Of a DNA stretch of 35,534 nucleotides, positions 33,012 through 35,534 are shown one piece after another. Position numbers and translations under genes: made by a program. Source of the stretch: Novosphingobium sp. BW1 (lineage in GTDB: Bacteria > Pseudomonadota > Alphaproteobacteria > Sphingomonadales > Sphingomonadaceae). The stretch is taken from assembly GCF_008107685.1 (NCBI RefSeq), contig NZ_VIRF01000075.1, positions 1-35,534 on the forward strand, read 5' to 3'. Positions within the stretch are counted from its first letter, which is position 1, and every line of letters begins with the position of its first letter. The notes below the pieces were generated by a model. It ran no database searches and was not told the DNA's origin. It was given only the letters and a program-made list of their open reading frames with translations.

Positions 33012-33911
33012 TTGACTCGCGCGCGCGCCACCTTCGACCATTTCCTGGCCATCGACTGGTCAGGCGCGCGCGGGCGCCATCACAAGGGCATTGCGCTGGG
33101 CCTGTGCGCGCAAGGGACAGGCGCCCCCCAGCTTCTGGCCCCGCCCTCGGCGCTCGGCTGGTCGCGCGAGGCGGTTCTGCACTATCTGCGCGAGGACGTC
33201 CCTGCGCGCACACTGGTCGGCCTCGACCTTGGCATCGCGCTCCCCTTCGCCGATGCGGGCGCGTTCTTTCCCGGCCTGGCCCAAAGCCCGGATACGGCCC
33301 GCACGCTGTGGGCGCTGATCGACCGCATTTGCGACGGCGAGGAGGACCTGGGCGCCAATGCCTTCGTCGACCACCCCGATTTCGCGCCCTACTTCCGCCG
33401 CCATGGCGGTCGCGAGGGCAAGCGCTTCCATCTGCCCGCGAGCGACCACCGCCGCGGCCGCCTGCGCGTCACCGAGGCGGCACAGGCACGTCTGGGCTGC
33501 AAGCCTTACTCCAATTTCAACCTCGTGGGCGCGGCGCAGGTCGGCAAATCCAGCCTGACCGGCATGCGCCTGCTCCATCGCCTCACCGGCACGCTGCCGG
33601 TCTGGCCCATCGACCCGCTGCCTCCCTCGGGCAGTGTCGTGTGCGAGATCTACACCACGCTCGCCGCCGTCGAAGCCGGACGCCGCGCGGGCCGAGCCAA
33701 GATTACCGAGCGCGGCGAACTCGACACAGCGCTTGGCGCACTGGGATCGCAACCGCGCGGCGAGAGCGGCCCGATCGACGACCACAGCGCCGATGCGCTT
33801 CTGACCAGCGCCTGGCTGCGCGGAGCCGCGGCGCGGCAGGAACTGTGGCATCCCACAGAGCTTACCCCTGAACTGGCAACGCGCGAGGGCTGGACCTTCG
33901 GCGCCCTGTGA
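33012..33911 (+). CDS. Predicted RNase H-fold protein, DUF429-like
   Basis: A 299-residue soluble protein starting FLAIDWSGARG, with a second acidic strand LDLGIALPF, then VVCEIYTTLAAVE and a C-terminal DDHSADALLTSAWL. Four acidic residues in this order are the layout of an RNase H-like nuclease or DUF429 domain. I am not certain of the family; no substrate is known. The start is probably the TTG at 33012, five bases after the rarA stop; a GTG at 32967 would overlap rarA. Its position behind rarA is consistent with a nucleic-acid role but does not prove one. Confidence 0.72.
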   Translation: MTRARATFDHFLAIDWSGARGRHHKGIALGLCAQGTGAPQLLAPPSALGWSREAVLHYLREDVPARTLVGLDLGIALPFADAGAFFPGLAQSPDTARTLWALIDRICDGEEDLGANAFVDHPDFAPYFRRHGGREGKRFHLPASDHRRGRLRVTEAAQARLGCKPYSNFNLVGAAQVGKSSLTGMRLLHRLTGTLPVWPIDPLPPSGSVVCEIYTTLAAVEAGRRAGRAKITERGELDTALGALGSQPRGESGPIDDHSADALLTSAWLRGAAARQELWHPTELTPELATREGWTFGAL

Positions 33912-33988
33912 TCCAGACGCACCAGAGAGACAGCGGACGCGCCAGGCGGGACTACACCGCACACGCGCCCCAAGGAGAGAAGGCCCCC

Positions 33989-34633
33989 ATGGATTTCGAT
34001 TTCGCGACGCTGAGCCCGCAGGAACGCTACAAGCTGCTCGGCTCCAGCATCACCCCGCGCCCGATCGCCTGGGTCGCCTCGCAATCGGCTGCGGGCGTTG
34101 GCAACCTTGCCCCCTTCAGCTTCTTCAACGCGATGGGCGCAAACCCGCCGCTGATCGCGCTCGGCCTCATCACCCGCGCCGACGGGCAACTCAAGGATAC
34201 CACAACGAACATCCTGGAAACCGGAGAGTTCGTCGTTCATCTCGTCAGCGAAGCGCTGGCCCCGGCCATGAACATCACGTGCATGGACGCGCCTGCCGAC
34301 ATCGATGAGACGGCGCTCGCGGACCTGAAGGCGGTGCCCTCCAGCGCGATCTCCGTGCCCCGCTTGGCCGATGCACCGGTCGCCATGGAATGCCGTCTCT
34401 ACCAGGCTATCCCGGCAGGCAGCACTACCATCGTCCTTGGCGAAGTGCTCCACTTCCACATCCAGGACGACTACATCGACGCCGAGAAGCTCTACGTTGA
34501 CACGGTTGGCCTCGACCTCGTCGCGCGCATGCACGGGGGCGGCTGGTATGCGCGCCAGAGCGACCTGTTCGATATGCCCCGTCCCGTCTACGAGGACTGG
34601 CAGGCGCAGCACGACGAAACTTCCCAAAGTTAG
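33989..34633 (+). CDS. Flavin reductase-like FMN-binding protein
   Basis: A 214-residue split-barrel flavoprotein. ITPRPIAWVAS, NLAPFSFFNAMGANPPLIA and the phrase TTTNILETGEFVVHLVS are signatures of the flavin reductase-like domain. Members supply reduced FMN to monooxygenases or act as stand-alone NAD(P)H:flavin oxidoreductases. The ATG at 33989 has AGGAGA at a good distance; the preceding frame to 33908 overlaps the RNase H-fold gene by four bases and could be an alternative start. Confidence 0.9.
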   Translation: MDFDFATLSPQERYKLLGSSITPRPIAWVASQSAAGVGNLAPFSFFNAMGANPPLIALGLITRADGQLKDTTTNILETGEFVVHLVSEALAPAMNITCMDAPADIDETALADLKAVPSSAISVPRLADAPVAMECRLYQAIPAGSTTIVLGEVLHFHIQDDYIDAEKLYVDTVGLDLVARMHGGGWYARQSDLFDMPRPVYEDWQAQHDETSQS

Positions 34634-34643
34634 GAAATTCGGC

Positions 34644-34663
34644 TTTTCCCCACCTTGGGAAAA
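34644..34663. terminator. Hairpin TTTTCCC/GGGAAAA after flavin reductase gene
   Basis: A perfect 7-bp stem (34644-34650 and 34657-34663) with a 6-nt loop, 10 bp after the stop codon. The stem itself contains the T and A runs, so termination efficiency is uncertain. It separates the gene from tRNA-Thr. Confidence 0.45.
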
Positions 34664-34721
34664 ATCGCGCTGGACCAAGTGCCCCCAAGCTTGGTAAGGG
34701 CCCCCTCTCTTGAGAGCGTGT

Positions 34722-34797
<76 letters not shown>

Positions 34798-34843
34798 CCT
34801 CTCCCTTCCCAGTCTTTGCAGCCCACCCCGGGTTTCCGGGTAT

Positions 34844-35400
34844 TCACGCGAAGCGGCGACTGAGCCTCGCGCCATAACCGCCGAGGATCTGCTGGACAGG
34901 ACGCTCGAAGCCATATGTCGAGACCGCGGCAATCAGGATGCTCAGCCCCTACGATGGCCAGACCCAGCGCGAGGTCCGGGACCCGGCCCGAAAGCCAGGG
35001 CTCCAGCGTCCACATCACGGGCTTGGGCAGCAGATAGATAGCGTAGGACATAACGCACAGCCCGGTAAACACGGGCAAGGACGAGGTAGAAGAGCGGGAA
35101 CACGCGGGCGATCCGATGGGTCGCGTAGCGCATCACTTGCCGGTTGGTGAAAGACCTCTGACCATAGAGAAAAGCCATGAGAAAGCCGCTCAGGAGGACG
35201 AAGAGAAGGACGCCCATCTGCCCGGTCCCTTCTCCCGGGATACGGAGAAAGAACCCGGCGTTCGCGCAGTGCGACACCACCACGGCCATCGCCGCGACAC
35301 CGCGCGCCCCATCAAGTGCGGGAAAATGACGCGGGGGCTGATCAGGTCCAAAGCTGGCACCAGCGACCGGCTCCTGAACAAGGGACTGGCCTGCCGCCAT
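34844..35400 (-). pseudogene. Decayed acyltransferase-3 family gene
   Basis: The minus-strand start from 35400 gives about 110 residues of a normal acyltransferase-3 N-terminus: LDGARGVAAMAVVVSHC, a long helix, LLFVLLSGFLMAFLYG and HRIARVFPLFYLVLA. The intact family then has about 200 more residues of helices. Here the sequence jumps near 35070, in another frame, to a C-terminal-like segment VMSYAIYLLPKPVMWTLEPWL and, after another frame change near 34943, to TYGFERPVQQILGG and a stop at 34844-34846. This implies an internal deletion of more than 100 codons plus at least one frameshift. Such enzymes O-acylate surface polysaccharides. tRNA-Thr lies just beyond its 3' end. Confidence 0.75.
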
Positions 35401-35534
35401 CCTCCCTCCCCCGACTGAACGCGCAATTCGCGAAACCCTCTCGAACGAGCCCCCTGCAAAGCATCGGAGCCGCGCGGCGGGAAGTTCGGCAAAGGGACTA
35501 ATACCAATATGCGCGGCGTCTATCAGACGGGGGC
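35401..35534. other. Window end, no feature seen
   Basis: The last 134 bases show no tRNA, terminator or supported gene. An ATG at 35510 opens a short frame to the edge, without a Shine-Dalgarno sequence, so it cannot be called. Confidence 0.5.

Noticed and set aside
31414..33213. Minus-strand open frame of 599 codons
   Set aside because: Antisense to rarA; no motif found.
35510..35534. Start of a gene at the window edge
   Set aside because: Only eight codons are visible and there is no Shine-Dalgarno sequence.

Overview
The window is high-GC bacterial DNA whose gene content points to an alphaproteobacterium of the Sphingomonadales, most likely near Novosphingobium. This is inferred from the protein families and the serS-surE-LysM/LytM gene order; no database search was run. 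It reads as ordinary chromosome: closely packed housekeeping and envelope genes on both strands, two tRNAs, and no rRNA, CRISPR array, transposase or phage gene.

Layout. 1-3.6 kb: the end of a SPOR-domain protein, a DUF418 membrane protein, an iron-storage pair (Bfd-like ferredoxin and bacterioferritin) and a nitronate monooxygenase-like flavoprotein. 3.5-9.5 kb: a secreted S9 peptidase (minus strand) divergent from an AI-2E/PerM-type permease, then the GTPase Der, a secreted CHAP amidase and a DUF3297 protein. 9.6-16.4 kb: tRNA-Val, a DUF2892 membrane gene broken by an in-frame TGA, serS, surE, a DipM/NlpD-like LysM-LytM protein, a two-helix potassium channel with an RCK domain, a DUF1761 membrane protein and rimO. 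16.4-19.6 kb: a candidate small RNA, a CinA-N protein, a GNAT acetyltransferase in a segment bounded by a perfect 26-bp inverted repeat, and a YitT-type membrane protein. 19.6-26.3 kb, all minus strand: an SDR oxidoreductase, a TorF-type porin, a SulP transporter coupled to a beta-carbonic anhydrase, and an OmpR/EnvZ-type two-component pair. 26.8-35.5 kb: trmL, a membrane diguanylate cyclase split by an 11-nt homopolymer, a Tyr/Arg-rich secreted protein, a GT4 glycosyltransferase, a small membrane protein, rarA, an RNase H-fold protein, a flavin reductase, tRNA-Thr and a decayed acyltransferase.

How the genes fit together. Bfd and bacterioferritin form an iron release and storage module with a Fur-like dyad upstream. 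Carbonic anhydrase and SulP overlap by one base and probably act together in bicarbonate handling. The response regulator and kinase overlap by four bases. A 15-nt element occurs upstream of both the carbonic anhydrase operon and the two-component operon, which suggests a regulatory link. The LysM-LytM protein keeps its zinc ligands but has lost both catalytic histidines, so it looks like an amidase activator and not a hydrolase.

The most interesting observations are the poly-G tract in the diguanylate cyclase (phase variation or sequencing error), the small-RNA candidate between rimO and the CinA gene, the inverted-repeat-bounded GNAT segment, the shared 15-nt element and the degenerate LytM domain. 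I found no clear multi-gene system that is new.
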